NCBI GenBank assembly: GCA_018110825.1
Contig: JAGBCL010000117.1
Location: 62,001 to 126,000 of the forward strand
Source of the DNA: Oscillospiraceae bacterium
GTDB lineage: Bacteria; Bacillota; Clostridia; Oscillospirales; Ruminococcaceae
Length of the DNA: 64,000 nucleotides
Reading direction: 5' to 3'
Notes under the pieces: model-generated
The model's input: only the letters and a program-made list of their open reading frames with translations
The model's database searches: none
Told to the model about the DNA's origin: nothing
Shown: positions 41,226-49,132 of the stretch, piece after piece
Layout of the letters: every line of letters begins with the position of its first letter
Position numbering within the stretch: the stretch's first letter is position 1
Made by a program: the position numbers and the translations under genes

Positions 41226-43145
41226 ATGCTGACACCTACACAGCTTGACAAGCTTCCCGAACCTATGATAAAATTAATGGCAGAGCTTCAGGATGAAATC
41301 ATTTCCGATATATGCAGACGAATTACCAAGGCGAACCTGCTTACTCCGACTGCTGAATGGCAGCTTGAAAAGGCTAATCAGCTTACGCTTTCTTCCCGTG
41401 AGGTAAAGAAACGCATTGCCGCAAAGCTTAAAGTGCAGGAAAAGCTTGTTAAGGAGCTGTATACTGAGGCTGTCAGAACTGCCATCGACGAGGACGCTAA
41501 AATCTACAAAATGGCGATTGCCGAAGGTATTCTTTCGGACAATTACCGTGAAAAGCTTACTACATACACTCGTTCCGTTGCTTTTTCCAACGCTGTGAAG
41601 CGTGGACTGAAGAACACGAACGGGCTTATGCGCAACCTTACCAACTCGGCGGCAGCGGCGGCGAACCGTCAGCTGTCTGATGTGCTGGATTTGGCATACC
41701 TTAAGGTTACAAGCGGTGCTTTTACTCCGCAGGACGCAATCTTTGAGGCTGTAAAGAAGCTTGGCGCAGAGGGTATAAAGTGTGTAAATTACGCTTCGGG
41801 ACGTTCCGACCAGCTTGATGTTGCGGTTAGACGTGCGGTTGTTACGGGTATCGGCAAGACCTGCTGTGACCTGCAGCTTGACCTTGCGAACGAAATGGAC
41901 TGTCAGCTGGTGGAGGTTTCTTCACATCTGGGCGCACGTCCTTCACACGCTGAATGGCAGGGCAAGATTTACAGCTTGGTTAAGGGACATCCGAGGTACC
42001 CATATTTCTATGATGCAACAGGCTACGGCACAGGTGACGGTCTTGGCGGCTGGAACTGCAGACACTCGTTCTTCCCGTACTTCGAGGGGCTTTCCTCTCC
42101 TGCAAATGCTCCTGATTTCACAAAATCGGAGAATGAACAGGTTTATAACGACACCCAGAAGCAGAGAAGCTACGAACGAGCAATCCGACAGTCGAAGCGT
42201 GAGCTTGCGGCTCTTGACAGCGCACGGAAGGAAGCTTCTCCCGAACTCAAAGCCAAGCTTGACAGAGAGTTTGAACGGAAGTCCGTTACGCTTAAGAACC
42301 GTGAGGCAAGACTTGCGGAACATCTCAAGGCTACGGGGCTTCTCCCTGATAATTCCCGTGTTCGGGTTGATGGGTTTGGCAGAAGCGTTTCGCAGAAGGC
42401 GGTTTGGGCGGCGAAAAAGTCTTACTCTGTTGAGTACAGCCCGTCAGGCAAATTTAATCTCATTGATGAGGTTAAGGATTTGGCTGGTGTTGTAAAGGGA
42501 AAAATAAAGTCTGTAAAATATGCAGATTTGTCAGACAGCTTTAAAAACAGCTTTGATGAACAGCTGAAAAGATGTGAGCCAAATGTGCGAAAGCTGTTGG
42601 AAATGTGGCTGAATGATACTGACATATATATTACCGATAGCAAAAGCTCCTTTTATCTTAAGGAACTTGACTACATTGAACTTAATATTGGCAGACCTCC
42701 AGCTGCTTTATCCCATGAACTCTTTCATAGAATTGATTTCAAGAATAATATTACTAAAAACAGTATTTTCGAGAAATCATTGAAAAAGGACTTCCAAGCA
42801 ATCAGTGAAGCAAGCGGCGGAGATATTGTACAATATTTAGTACATAAATATCCGAATGCTTTTAGAACTAATCATTCAGGAAATATCCGATTAAAGAAAG
42901 AGTTTAATTGTATTTCGGATATTATAAGCGGAGTGACACAAGATGATATTAATTTAGGATTTCATCATGACAAAGAATACTGGGAAGAAGACACACGAAG
43001 GGTTGCAAGTGAAGCTTGGGCAAATTATGGTCGTATATATTACGAAAACAATACTGAAGTTATTGCAATGCTCGAGGAGTTGTTCCCAACATTCGCATAT
43101 AATACCGCACGAAGGGTGGAAAAATTAACAAATGTGGGAAGGTAA
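41226..43145 (+). CDS. MuF-type minor capsid protein with C-terminal HExxH domain
   Basis: 639 aa, longer than ordinary minor capsid proteins. Residues ~1-340 are the phage minor capsid protein 2/MuF head part: helical start, then VVTGIGKTCCDLQLDLANEMDCQLVEVSSHLGARPSHAEWQGKIYSL and GTGDGLGGWNCRHSFFPYFEG, the usual signature. A charged linker follows, then from ~430 a separate domain with HELFH at 497-501 and a possible third zinc ligand E596 in ASEAWAN, a zincin metallopeptidase pattern. Phage MuF proteins with variable toxic C-termini are a known class of polymorphic toxins; the C-terminus here fits that layout. The DNA of the C-terminal domain is more AT-rich than the head part, suggesting module exchange. 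Confidence 0.82.
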   Translation: MLTPTQLDKLPEPMIKLMAELQDEIISDICRRITKANLLTPTAEWQLEKANQLTLSSREVKKRIAAKLKVQEKLVKELYTEAVRTAIDEDAKIYKMAIAEGILSDNYREKLTTYTRSVAFSNAVKRGLKNTNGLMRNLTNSAAAAANRQLSDVLDLAYLKVTSGAFTPQDAIFEAVKKLGAEGIKCVNYASGRSDQLDVAVRRAVVTGIGKTCCDLQLDLANEMDCQLVEVSSHLGARPSHAEWQGKIYSLVKGHPRYPYFYDATGYGTGDGLGGWNCRHSFFPYFEGLSSPANAPDFTKSENEQVYNDTQKQRSYERAIRQSKRELAALDSARKEASPELKAKLDREFERKSVTLKNREARLAEHLKATGLLPDNSRVRVDGFGRSVSQKAVWAAKKSYSVEYSPSGKFNLIDEVKDLAGVVKGKIKSVKYADLSDSFKNSFDEQLKRCEPNVRKLLEMWLNDTDIYITDSKSSFYLKELDYIELNIGRPPAALSHELFHRIDFKNNITKNSIFEKSLKKDFQAISEASGGDIVQYLVHKYPNAFRTNHSGNIRLKKEFNCISDIISGVTQDDINLGFHHDKEYWEEDTRRVASEAWANYGRIYYENNTEVIAMLEELFPTFAYNTARRVEKLTNVGR

Positions 43146-43314
43146 ATATGATGATGCTATGGATAAATTATTCAGAGCATATAATGACAAATTCAACTGT
43201 GAACCTGATGAATATGCTGAAATTGCATATGAGCTTATGACGTATGAAGAATTTTCGGGATATATACACGAATGTCTTGAAAAAGGCGTTTCAATACCAC
43301 ATGTTGTAAAGTAA
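43132..43314 (+). CDS. Small acidic protein, candidate immunity to the MuF C-terminus
   Basis: 60 aa, starting 14 bases before the end of the MuF-type gene. Acidic (MWEGKYDDAMDKLFRAYNDKFNCEPDEYAEIAYELMTYEEF...), compact and helical. Overlap and small acidic character are what an immunity gene for a C-terminal toxin would show. Ribosome site GGTGG is about 12 bases upstream, so coupling to the upstream gene is likely. Function is inference from position only. Confidence 0.55.
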   Translation: MWEGKYDDAMDKLFRAYNDKFNCEPDEYAEIAYELMTYEEFSGYIHECLEKGVSIPHVVK

Positions 43315-43317
43315 CAT

Positions 43318-43347
43318 AAAGCACTCTCTCGCAGGGTGCTTTTATTA
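43318..43347 (+). terminator. Terminator after the MuF/immunity pair
   Basis: AAAGCAC / GTGCTTT (43318-43324 with 43336-43342), then TATTATT. Short, so possibly partial. Confidence 0.6.
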
Positions 43348-43370
43348 TTGCCTTGAAAGGAGTGAACGAA

Positions 43371-43613
43371 ATGGATGAATGTACTACAAAAGAGTATATT
43401 AATTCGCCTTGGGTAGACGAAACTCATAAAATTACAAACAGCAAAGAAAAAATAGTGCTGGAATCCTGCGATGGAAAAACACACTTGTATATTAACGGCG
43501 TTGAAATTAAAATGGTTACGAGTGTTTGTTTTACACATGACGTTGATGATGAGGATACTCCTGTACTTGTTTATTCAAAGCACATACCAAAGGAAACAAA
43601 AACAGAAAATTAA
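43371..43613 (+). CDS. Small hypothetical protein, 80 aa
   Basis: AAAGGAGTG before ATG 43371. Acidic, beta-rich protein (MDECTTKEYINSPWVDETHKITNSKEKIVLESCDGKTHLYINGVEIKMVTSVCFTHDVDDE...). It lies between two terminators, after the MuF-type gene and its neighbour, so it belongs to the exchangeable toxin/immunity block rather than to the capsid genes. A second immunity gene or orphan accessory gene; unproven. Confidence 0.6.
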   Translation: MDECTTKEYINSPWVDETHKITNSKEKIVLESCDGKTHLYINGVEIKMVTSVCFTHDVDDEDTPVLVYSKHIPKETKTEN

Positions 43614-43625
43614 TACCGTTAAAAT

Positions 43626-43669
43626 GCACTTGAAATAACGTTAGAACGTTATTTTAAGGTGCTTTTTTT
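43626..43669 (+). terminator. Strong terminator before the scaffold gene
   Basis: GCACTTGAAATAACG pairs with CGTTATTTTAAGGTGC (one wobble, one bulge) around TTAGAA, followed by seven T. A strong terminator inside a late operon again implies antitermination or an extra promoter downstream. Confidence 0.85.
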
Positions 43670-43697
43670 ATACTAATTTTTTAAGGAGGAAACCACA

Positions 43698-44246
43698 ATG
43701 AAGTTGGAAAAAATTCTTGCACTTGGCGTCGCTGAAGACATTGCCAAGAAGATTGCCGAGCTCTCCGATGCAGAGCTTGCAGCCGAAGCGGCAAAGCTTA
43801 CCGACAAGGATGCGGAGCTGACAATGGCAAACGACAAGATTAAGGAGCTGAACGAAACCGTGAAGAAATTCGACGGCGTGGACGTTGAGAAGCTTAAGGC
43901 TGACCTTGAAGCCGCAAATAAGAAGTATGCGGATGATATGGAGGCTATTAAGATTGACAATGCTCTTGACGTTATGGTTGCCGAAGCAGGTGCTGTTGAT
44001 AAGGAAATCGTTAAGAGTCAGCTTGACAGAAACATTATCAAGCGTGACGGCGATAAGCTTATCGGCGTTTCGGAACAGCTGGAGAAGCTTAAGGCTGACA
44101 AGGCGTTTCTGTTCGGTGCGGCTTCGGCAGAAAAAAGCGATACAGGAATGACGGCTCAGCTGGGCGAACAGCATAACACATCACCTACAGGCGGCTCGGG
44201 TGAGGTTACTCTCGGCTCGGCGCTGAAAGAACATTATAACGTATAA
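43698..44246 (+). CDS. Phage scaffolding protein, GP20-like
   Basis: 182 aa, helical and charged, with coiled coil (LSDAELAAEAAKLTDKDAELTMANDKIKELNETVKKFDGVDVEKLKADLEAANKKYADDMEAIKIDNALDVMVAEAGAVDKEIVKSQLD), matching the phage minor structural protein GP20 scaffold family. It should guide capsid assembly and leave before DNA filling. AAGGAGG upstream. Directly precedes the major capsid gene, as in other siphophages. C-terminus is disordered, Gly/Thr/Ser-rich. Confidence 0.85.
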   Translation: MKLEKILALGVAEDIAKKIAELSDAELAAEAAKLTDKDAELTMANDKIKELNETVKKFDGVDVEKLKADLEAANKKYADDMEAIKIDNALDVMVAEAGAVDKEIVKSQLDRNIIKRDGDKLIGVSEQLEKLKADKAFLFGAASAEKSDTGMTAQLGEQHNTSPTGGSGEVTLGSALKEHYNV

Positions 44247-44266
44247 TTAACAAGGAGGAATTTATT

Positions 44267-45250
44267 ATGGCTATTACACTTGCAGAAGCAAAAGCTACTA
44301 TGGTCGACAAGGTTGACCAGGCGGTTATTGACGAATTTCGCCGTGAATCATTCTTGCTGGATAAGCTGACATTTGATGATGCGGTTTCGCCTGGAACAGG
44401 CGGAAGCACAATGACCTACGGCTACACACGTCTTGAGACACCTTCTACAGCTGAGGGACGTAAAATCAACAGCGAATATTCATTAAATGAGGCTAAGCGT
44501 AAGAAATGCACAGCTGAGCTTAAAATTTTCGGCGGTGCATTCGGTGTTGACCGTGTTGTTCAGACTACCAGCGGCAACCTCAACGAAATACAGTTCCAGC
44601 TTAAGGAGAAAGCCAAGGCGGCATGCAATCATTTTCATTATATGGTTATCAGCGGCGATTCTGCTCAGAATGAAACTGAGTTTGACGGTCTTGATGCAAT
44701 TCTTACAGGCACATCTACAGAATACACAGACGCACTTGGTCTTGATATTTCAACTTCCGATTTGCTTGATGCAAATTACAAGTATTTCCTTGACGCACTT
44801 GATGATTTCCTTAGCGGTCTTGACGGCAAACCTGATGCACTGATGGGCTGTAGTAAGCTTATCAGCCGTATTCAGTCTGTTGCAAGACGTGCAGGTTATC
44901 TTACTCACAGTGAAGACAGCTTCGGTCGAAAGGTAGAGAGTTATAACGGCATTATTCTCAGCGACCTCGGTCAGTACTATAACGGTACAGAAACGGTTGA
45001 TATTGCCGGAGCATACACAGCTGAGGTCAAGGGTAGCGAAACAGTAGGACTTTGCGACCTTTACACTGTTAAATTCGGTCTTGACGCTTTCCACGCTGCA
45101 TCCCCTGCAGGCGGTAAGATTATAAACACATATCTTCCCGATATGAAGGCTCCCGGTGCAGTTAAAAAGGGTGAAGTCGAAATGGTTGCAGCAGCAGTTC
45201 TTAAAAACAGCCGTAAGGCAGGCGTATTCCGTGGTATTAAGGTAAAATGA
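44267..45250 (+). CDS. Major capsid protein
   Basis: 327 aa, HK97-fold-type capsid protein of the kind found in Clostridia siphophages: MAITLAEAKATMVDKVDQAVIDEFRRESFLLDKLTFDDAVSPGTGGSTMTYGYTRLETPSTAEGR and later VISGDSAQNETEFDGLDAILTG. The C-terminal part (AYTAEVKGSETVGLCDLYTVKFGLDAFHAASPAGGKI...) is the usual end. AAGGAGG upstream; located directly after the scaffold gene. No N-terminal protease-processed delta domain visible, consistent with a separate scaffold. Confidence 0.88.
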   Translation: MAITLAEAKATMVDKVDQAVIDEFRRESFLLDKLTFDDAVSPGTGGSTMTYGYTRLETPSTAEGRKINSEYSLNEAKRKKCTAELKIFGGAFGVDRVVQTTSGNLNEIQFQLKEKAKAACNHFHYMVISGDSAQNETEFDGLDAILTGTSTEYTDALGLDISTSDLLDANYKYFLDALDDFLSGLDGKPDALMGCSKLISRIQSVARRAGYLTHSEDSFGRKVESYNGIILSDLGQYYNGTETVDIAGAYTAEVKGSETVGLCDLYTVKFGLDAFHAASPAGGKIINTYLPDMKAPGAVKKGEVEMVAAAVLKNSRKAGVFRGIKVK

Positions 45251-45266
45251 TTGGAGGAATATATTT

Positions 45267-45596
45267 ATGTTTACAATACAGATGGCTTCCGGATTTTCCG
45301 GTGTACACATGGGACTTGTATTCGCTAATGGTAAGGCACAGACCAATGACGCTTTCCTTGCGACACGTCTTAAGAGCAAAGGATACACAGTTACCGCTGA
45401 AAAGGTCGCTGATGATACGAAGGCACCTGAACAGGTGGAAAAATCCGAAGGTAAGAAGAAAGGCGGCAAGAAAGATAAGGAAAAGGCTGCACCTGCTCCT
45501 GAACCTACACCTGCTCCTGAGCCCGAACCTACTGTTGACCCTGAGTCCAGCGAACCGCCTGACCTTCCTCCCCTTGACAACGAGGGTGACGAGTAA
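45267..45596 (+). CDS. Small phage head protein with Pro/Glu-rich tail
   Basis: 109 aa. The N-terminal ~45 residues (MFTIQMASGFSGVHMGLVFANGKAQTNDAFLATRLKSKGYTVT) form a compact domain often seen after capsid genes. Then a Lys-rich stretch and repeated PAPEPTPAPEPEPT, likely exposed and flexible. May be a decoration or head-completion protein. GGAGG before ATG; stop shares a base with the next ATG. Function inferred from position. Confidence 0.65.
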   Translation: MFTIQMASGFSGVHMGLVFANGKAQTNDAFLATRLKSKGYTVTAEKVADDTKAPEQVEKSEGKKKGGKKDKEKAAPAPEPTPAPEPEPTVDPESSEPPDLPPLDNEGDE

Positions 45597-45943
45597 TGGC
45601 TTACGCTGATTACAAATTTTATACCGATACCTACAAAGGCACGTTATCTGAAGCCGCTTTCGGGCGGCTTTCGGAGCGTGCCTCTGATTATATCGACGCA
45701 CGGACGAACTACGTTCTGAAAAACAGCATACCTGTCGGATATGAGGAGCGGGTGCGTAAGTGCTGCTGTGCTTTGGCTGAAGCCATTAATTCCTGTGAAT
45801 CGGGTGGGGTTAAAAGCTCTGAAACGGTTGAGGGTTATTCGGTCTCTTATGTTGTCGGAAAGCAGAGCTCATCAGAGCAGCGTATGAATGACACCATTCA
45901 GCTTTACCTTTCAGACCTGATTAGGACGGTGAACTGGATATGA
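45596..45943 (+). CDS. Head-tail connector protein
   Basis: 115 aa: MAYADYKFYTDTYKGTLSEAAFGRLSERASDYIDARTNYVLKNSIPVGYEERVRKCCCALAEAINSCESGGVKSSETVEGYSVSYVV. This is the pattern of small helical adaptor proteins (gp6/gp15-like) that join the portal to the neck. Overlaps the preceding stop and the next ATG (ATGA). Correct place between capsid and neck genes. Confidence 0.8.
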   Translation: MAYADYKFYTDTYKGTLSEAAFGRLSERASDYIDARTNYVLKNSIPVGYEERVRKCCCALAEAINSCESGGVKSSETVEGYSVSYVVGKQSSSEQRMNDTIQLYLSDLIRTVNWI

Positions 45944-46314
45944 TTACAAATGCTTCCTGTACAATATATAATCAGCTTGAAGACGGCTCATATAAGCGTA
46001 CATTTATTCCTGCAGTATTCTGGAGAGATGTCAAAGGTACGGAAATCAAGAAATTCGGTGCAGAAAACGCTTCGTCAATAAACGTAAAGATATTTGCTGA
46101 CCAGCTCCACGATTACATTCATTGGGCTGATTTTGGCGGTGACGGATGGACAGCCGACCCTAACGGACAGAAAACTGTTATCATCAAGGGCAATTGCTCC
46201 ATTGAAGAAATGTCTGAAGTTATTGAGCAGCCTGAAGCGTACACAATAAACAGTGCAAAAGAAGCTTTTTGGGGGTCTCCTGAACTTTGGCACGTTGAGA
46301 TAGGGGCGGTATAA
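45940..46314 (+). CDS. Head-closure-like phage protein, 124 aa
   Basis: Beta-rich protein (MITNASCTIYNQLEDGSYKRTFIPAVFWRDVKGTEIKKFGAENASSINVKIFADQLHDYIHWADFGGDGWTADPNGQKTVIIKGNC...), resembling the DUF6751-type proteins in the head-closure position of Firmicutes phages. Overlaps both neighbours by a few bases. Function from gene order: stopper between connector and tail. Confidence 0.7.
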   Translation: MITNASCTIYNQLEDGSYKRTFIPAVFWRDVKGTEIKKFGAENASSINVKIFADQLHDYIHWADFGGDGWTADPNGQKTVIIKGNCSIEEMSEVIEQPEAYTINSAKEAFWGSPELWHVEIGAV

Positions 46315-46673
46315 TGGCAGGCTTACAAATGAAATCTGTTAATCAGCTTACCCGTGAACGAGGCTTGTATAAGGGCAGTAAGGCTCAAAAGTTTGTAGAT
46401 AGTGAATGTATACGGCATATGGATAAGTATATTCCGTTTAAATCCGGTTATCTCAAAAATTCTGTGATTTATGCAACTGTAATCGGTTCAGGGTTAATAA
46501 GACAAATTGCTCCATATGCTAAAGCGAATTATTATGGTAATCGTGGACGAGGCATACAGGGCACAGCTTATGGCGGTCTGAGGGGACGAAACTGGTTCGA
46601 ACGGATGAAAGCGGTATACAGAACGGTGATATTTGAAGGTGTACGCAAACTTTTAGGGGCTAAGAGGAGATAA
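46314..46673 (+). CDS. Minor capsid/neck protein (HK97 gp10-like position)
   Basis: 119 aa, basic (ending LLGAKRR), with CIRHMDKYIPFKSGYLKNSVIYATVIGSGLIRQIAPYAKANYYGNRGRG, the minor-capsid-2 type pattern also seen in HK97 gp10-like neck proteins. ATG overlaps the previous TAA by one base. Probably sits at the head-tail joint. Confidence 0.78.
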   Translation: MAGLQMKSVNQLTRERGLYKGSKAQKFVDSECIRHMDKYIPFKSGYLKNSVIYATVIGSGLIRQIAPYAKANYYGNRGRGIQGTAYGGLRGRNWFERMKAVYRTVIFEGVRKLLGAKRR

Positions 46674-46675
46674 TT

Positions 46676-47107
46676 ATGTCAAGTATGATTAAAGCTGTCC
46701 GTGAGTATATGGCAATATGTCCGCTTCTTTCGGAAATTCCTTTGAAGGACAGACATATTGACTGGACTTCGGATACAGCAGACAACTATGGTATCTTTGT
46801 TGACAGTGATATTCCAATACGGAAGTTCATTTCAGGCGGTGGAAAGTATGAATACAACTTCGTGCTGCAGTTCCGCTTGACAACAAATGATTTTGTAAAC
46901 CTTGAAAATGCGGAGTTCATTGAACGTCTGCAGGGATGGTGCGACAGCCAGACTGTTGCTAAAAAGTTTCCTGTTCTTCCGCACGGTTGTACTCCGACAA
47001 AGATTTCAGCGTCAAACGGTATGCTCTTTGAGCGGGACAAAAACGGAAAAACGGGATTATATCAGATACAAATTAAACTTAACTACATAAAATCAGGAGG
47101 TAATTGA
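46676..47107 (+). CDS. Minor capsid/tail-completion protein
   Basis: 143 aa: MSSMIKAVREYMAICPLLSEIPLKDRHIDWTSDTADNYGIFVD, then YNFVLQFRLTTNDFVNLENAEFIERLQGWCDSQTVAKKFPVLP, a pattern of the minor capsid 3/tail-terminator family in lactococcal-type phages. Follows two bases after the gp10-like gene. Overlaps the next unit slightly. Likely the ring that ends the tail tube. Confidence 0.75.
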   Translation: MSSMIKAVREYMAICPLLSEIPLKDRHIDWTSDTADNYGIFVDSDIPIRKFISGGGKYEYNFVLQFRLTTNDFVNLENAEFIERLQGWCDSQTVAKKFPVLPHGCTPTKISASNGMLFERDKNGKTGLYQIQIKLNYIKSGGN

Positions 47108-47109
47108 TT

Positions 47110-47739
47110 ATGATTTTTATGCCGGAAGCAAATGTTAACATTGAAGCAACTGCACAGCGCACTGACATCCTTCATTTTATGGACGTTACGAAAGCCACAG
47201 CCAAAACTGAGGAAGAACGCACATACTGTCAGCTTGGTGCAGGCTGTCTTTCGATGACAGAAAGTCCTTCAGCTCAGACTAAGGAACGTAAGTACATCAA
47301 TGAAAAGTCAAAGCGTAAGAATATTGCAAGCTATGCTCCTTCTTTCGCTTTTGAAATGCTCCTTATGTTCAACAATCCTGCAATTCGCAAGGTGTATGAG
47401 ATTTACACACAGCGTAAAACAGGTACCGATACAATTATTTCAATGGTTACAGTCGACAAGTTTGATGCGGCTGTTTCTGGCTACTACCCTGCTCGCCGAG
47501 GTAATTATGCTGTTGAGGTATCATCCTGTGATGACGATGATGATATGATTATCAAGGGCAATTTCAACGGTCAGGGTGATGAAGCAATCGGATGGTTCAA
47601 TACAGAAACAGGTGTATATTCTGCTACATCTCCAAGTGAAGCGGCAGCTTCTAACACCGAACAGACTGAAACGGAACAGACTGAAACGGAACAGACTGAT
47701 GAAGGTCAGACAGACCCTGAAGAAACCGAAACAACTTAA
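47110..47739 (+). CDS. Major tail (tube) protein with acidic repeat tail
   Basis: 209 aa. The first ~180 residues look like a tail tube protein (QLGAGCLSMTESPSAQTKERKYINEKSKRKNIASYAPSFAFEMLLMFNNPAIRKVYEIYTQRKTGTDTIISMV). The C-terminus is a Thr/Glu repeat TEQTETEQTETEQTDEG encoded by a 15-base tandem repeat, probably exposed on the tail. AGGAGG lies 9 bases before ATG 47110; an in-frame TTG at 47104 is closer and less likely. Confidence 0.85.
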   Translation: MIFMPEANVNIEATAQRTDILHFMDVTKATAKTEEERTYCQLGAGCLSMTESPSAQTKERKYINEKSKRKNIASYAPSFAFEMLLMFNNPAIRKVYEIYTQRKTGTDTIISMVTVDKFDAAVSGYYPARRGNYAVEVSSCDDDDDMIIKGNFNGQGDEAIGWFNTETGVYSATSPSEAAASNTEQTETEQTETEQTDEGQTDPEETETT

Positions 47740-47759
47740 TGAAAGCGGAGGTATTTACT

Positions 47760-48140
47760 ATGAAGGCTAATCTCAATATGACAAACGGCGTTATAAAGGC
47801 TGGCGAATTTTCCTATGTTCGTAAGGCTCGCACCATTAAGGCGTACGGAAAGGAATACGAAATTCCTGTTAAGACTGTAGAATTCGGCGATAAGCTGGAT
47901 GAAATCCGTGAGGAACTCTCCAAGACGACCAAGACATCTGATACAATTTCCATAATCAAAAGAGGCATTGCCCTCTTCATCAGCAAGGATGAAGTCGAAC
48001 GCATTTACCCTGAAAGCGAAATTCAGAAGGCTGATGTGGACGAAATCCTCGGATTCTGGTCTGCTTTGAACTATGAGCTCAACCGCACTCAGAGCGAGCT
48101 GCTTTCCCGTTACACAGCTTCGCCGACAATCCGCAGATGA
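47760..48140 (+). CDS. Tail assembly chaperone-like protein
   Basis: 126 aa between the tail tube and Gp15 genes: MKANLNMTNGVIKAGEFSYVRKARTIKAYGKEYEIPVKTVEFGDKLDEIREELSKTTKTSDTISIIKRGIALFISKDEVERIYPESEIQKADVDEILGFWSALNYEL. Small, beta start then helical, in the place of gpG-type chaperones that load the tape measure. GGAGG before ATG 47760; an in-frame ATG at 47739 overlaps the previous stop. Overlaps the next gene by 4 bases (ATGA). Confidence 0.75.
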   Translation: MKANLNMTNGVIKAGEFSYVRKARTIKAYGKEYEIPVKTVEFGDKLDEIREELSKTTKTSDTISIIKRGIALFISKDEVERIYPESEIQKADVDEILGFWSALNYELNRTQSELLSRYTASPTIRR

Positions 48141-48712
48141 GTATTATAATTGATGCCCTGCCGTCAGCTTATGAGTATGACGGCAGGGTTTATGATATGC
48201 AGACAGATTTTAAAGAATGGATGAAGTTTGAATTGCTTCTGACGGACACAGATATTCCTATTAACGATAAATCCCGAAGGCTTCTGGAGCTTGTATTTCC
48301 CCAAATACCTCCTGACGAAAATCTTTGGGATTTTATTTTATGGTTTTATCAGTGCGGTAAGGAAGGTGCAAGGGCTTCAAAAAAAGCTAAGTCCCAAAAG
48401 CAAACCGCCATCTACTCATTTGAGTATGATGACGGTTATATTTACGCTGCTTTTCGTGAAATTTACAATATCAATCTTATTACTGTGCCATATTTGCATT
48501 GGTGGGAATTCAAATCAATGTTCCGAGCACTGCACGATTGCAAGATTGTAGATATTATGGGGTATCGTTCTGAAGAAATATCAAGAGATACTCCCGAATA
48601 CCATAAGAAATTTCTCACGGAAATGAAACGTGTATATGCTTTGCCGAAATCTCTTACGGAACAGCAAAAGCTTGCGGAGCTTAAGAAAATAAGAGAGAGC
48701 TTAAATCTGTGA
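48137..48712 (+). CDS. Bacteriophage Gp15-family tail protein
   Basis: 191 aa with the Gp15 family pattern: YEYDGRVYDMQTDFKEWMKFELLLTDTDIPINDKSRRLLELVFPQIPPDENLWDFILWFYQCGKE, then FEYDDGYIYAAFREIYNINLITVPYLHWWEFKSMFRAL and a helical end. It stands right before the tape measure region, as in lactococcal-type phages, and probably is the second tail-assembly chaperone. Ends two bases before the stop of the opposing gene. Confidence 0.88.
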   Translation: MSIIIDALPSAYEYDGRVYDMQTDFKEWMKFELLLTDTDIPINDKSRRLLELVFPQIPPDENLWDFILWFYQCGKEGARASKKAKSQKQTAIYSFEYDDGYIYAAFREIYNINLITVPYLHWWEFKSMFRALHDCKIVDIMGYRSEEISRDTPEYHKKFLTEMKRVYALPKSLTEQQKLAELKKIRESLNL

Positions 48713-48714
48713 TA

Positions 48715-49047
48715 TTAAAACATTACTTTAACCATAGCTTTATAAATTTTATCATCTACTTCTATAAGGCTTTTCTTTCCGTCTTTCCAAGCGACAGCTA
48801 CAGTATATACGCCCTTGTTTTTAGCTGATAAGCTTCCTGCAAGCATACCAACCGGACCCAGCAATGAACCGCCTACAATACCACGAGCAATTCCGCTTGC
48901 AGCAGATTTACGATGGTCTTCGGTAATAACTTCGTAATCATCTACGGTGTATTTGGCAAATGACATACTTCCAACCATCACGGAACCAAGTACATTTGTA
49001 ACTGCCGAACCGTTGTAATCGCCTGCAATAACTTTATTTTTTGCCAT
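48715..49047 (-). CDS. Leftward moron-like gene, glycine-rich hydrophobic protein
   Basis: Reads against the late operon. 110 aa: MAKNKVIAGDYNGSAVTNVLGSVMVGSMSFAKYTVDDYEVITEDHRKSAASGIARGIVGGSLLGPVGMLAGSLSAKNKGVYTVAVAWKDGKKSLIEVDDKIYKAMVKVMF. The middle GIARGIVGGSLLGPVGMLAGSLSA is a glycine-zipper-like segment; the ends are beta-rich. AAGGGG precedes the ATG and a complete promoter lies upstream on the minus strand, so it can be expressed in the lysogen. Function unknown; a host-benefit or exclusion gene is possible. Confidence 0.7.
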   Translation of the reverse strand: MAKNKVIAGDYNGSAVTNVLGSVMVGSMSFAKYTVDDYEVITEDHRKSAASGIARGIVGGSLLGPVGMLAGSLSAKNKGVYTVAVAWKDGKKSLIEVDDKIYKAMVKVMF

Positions 49048-49078
49048 AAAAACAACCCCTTTGTTTAATGATATTCCA

Positions 49079-49107
49079 ATTATACAACAAAAATTTACTT
49101 ATTGCAA
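49079..49107 (-). promoter_or_regulatory. Promoter of the leftward moron-like gene
   Basis: On the minus strand TTGCAA (49107-49102), 17-base spacer, TATAAT (49084-49079), 32 bases before the ATG at 49047. Confidence 0.7.
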
Positions 49108-49132
49108 CAATATTTTGCGAAAGGAGAATGCT

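Noticed and set aside
41815-42495. 226-codon plus-strand frame inside the MuF-type gene
   Set aside because: Arg/Leu/Ser-rich composition typical of a shifted frame, no ribosome site and no family pattern, unlike the TnpV-like nested gene.
44750-45580. Long open frame on the minus strand over the capsid gene (276 codons)
   Set aside because: Low-complexity Gly/Ser-rich start, no ribosome site, and it is antisense to a clear capsid gene and its Pro/Glu-rich neighbour; a shadow of codon bias.
47658-47700. 15-base tandem repeat considered as a small repeat array or CRISPR remnant
   Set aside because: It is in frame inside the tail protein gene, encodes TEQTE repeats, has no unique spacers and no cas genes nearby.
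48130-48145. Programmed frameshift between the tail chaperone gene and the Gp15 gene
   Set aside because: The overlap is a plain ATGA junction, and no slippery heptamer is seen before the stop; separate translation is simpler.
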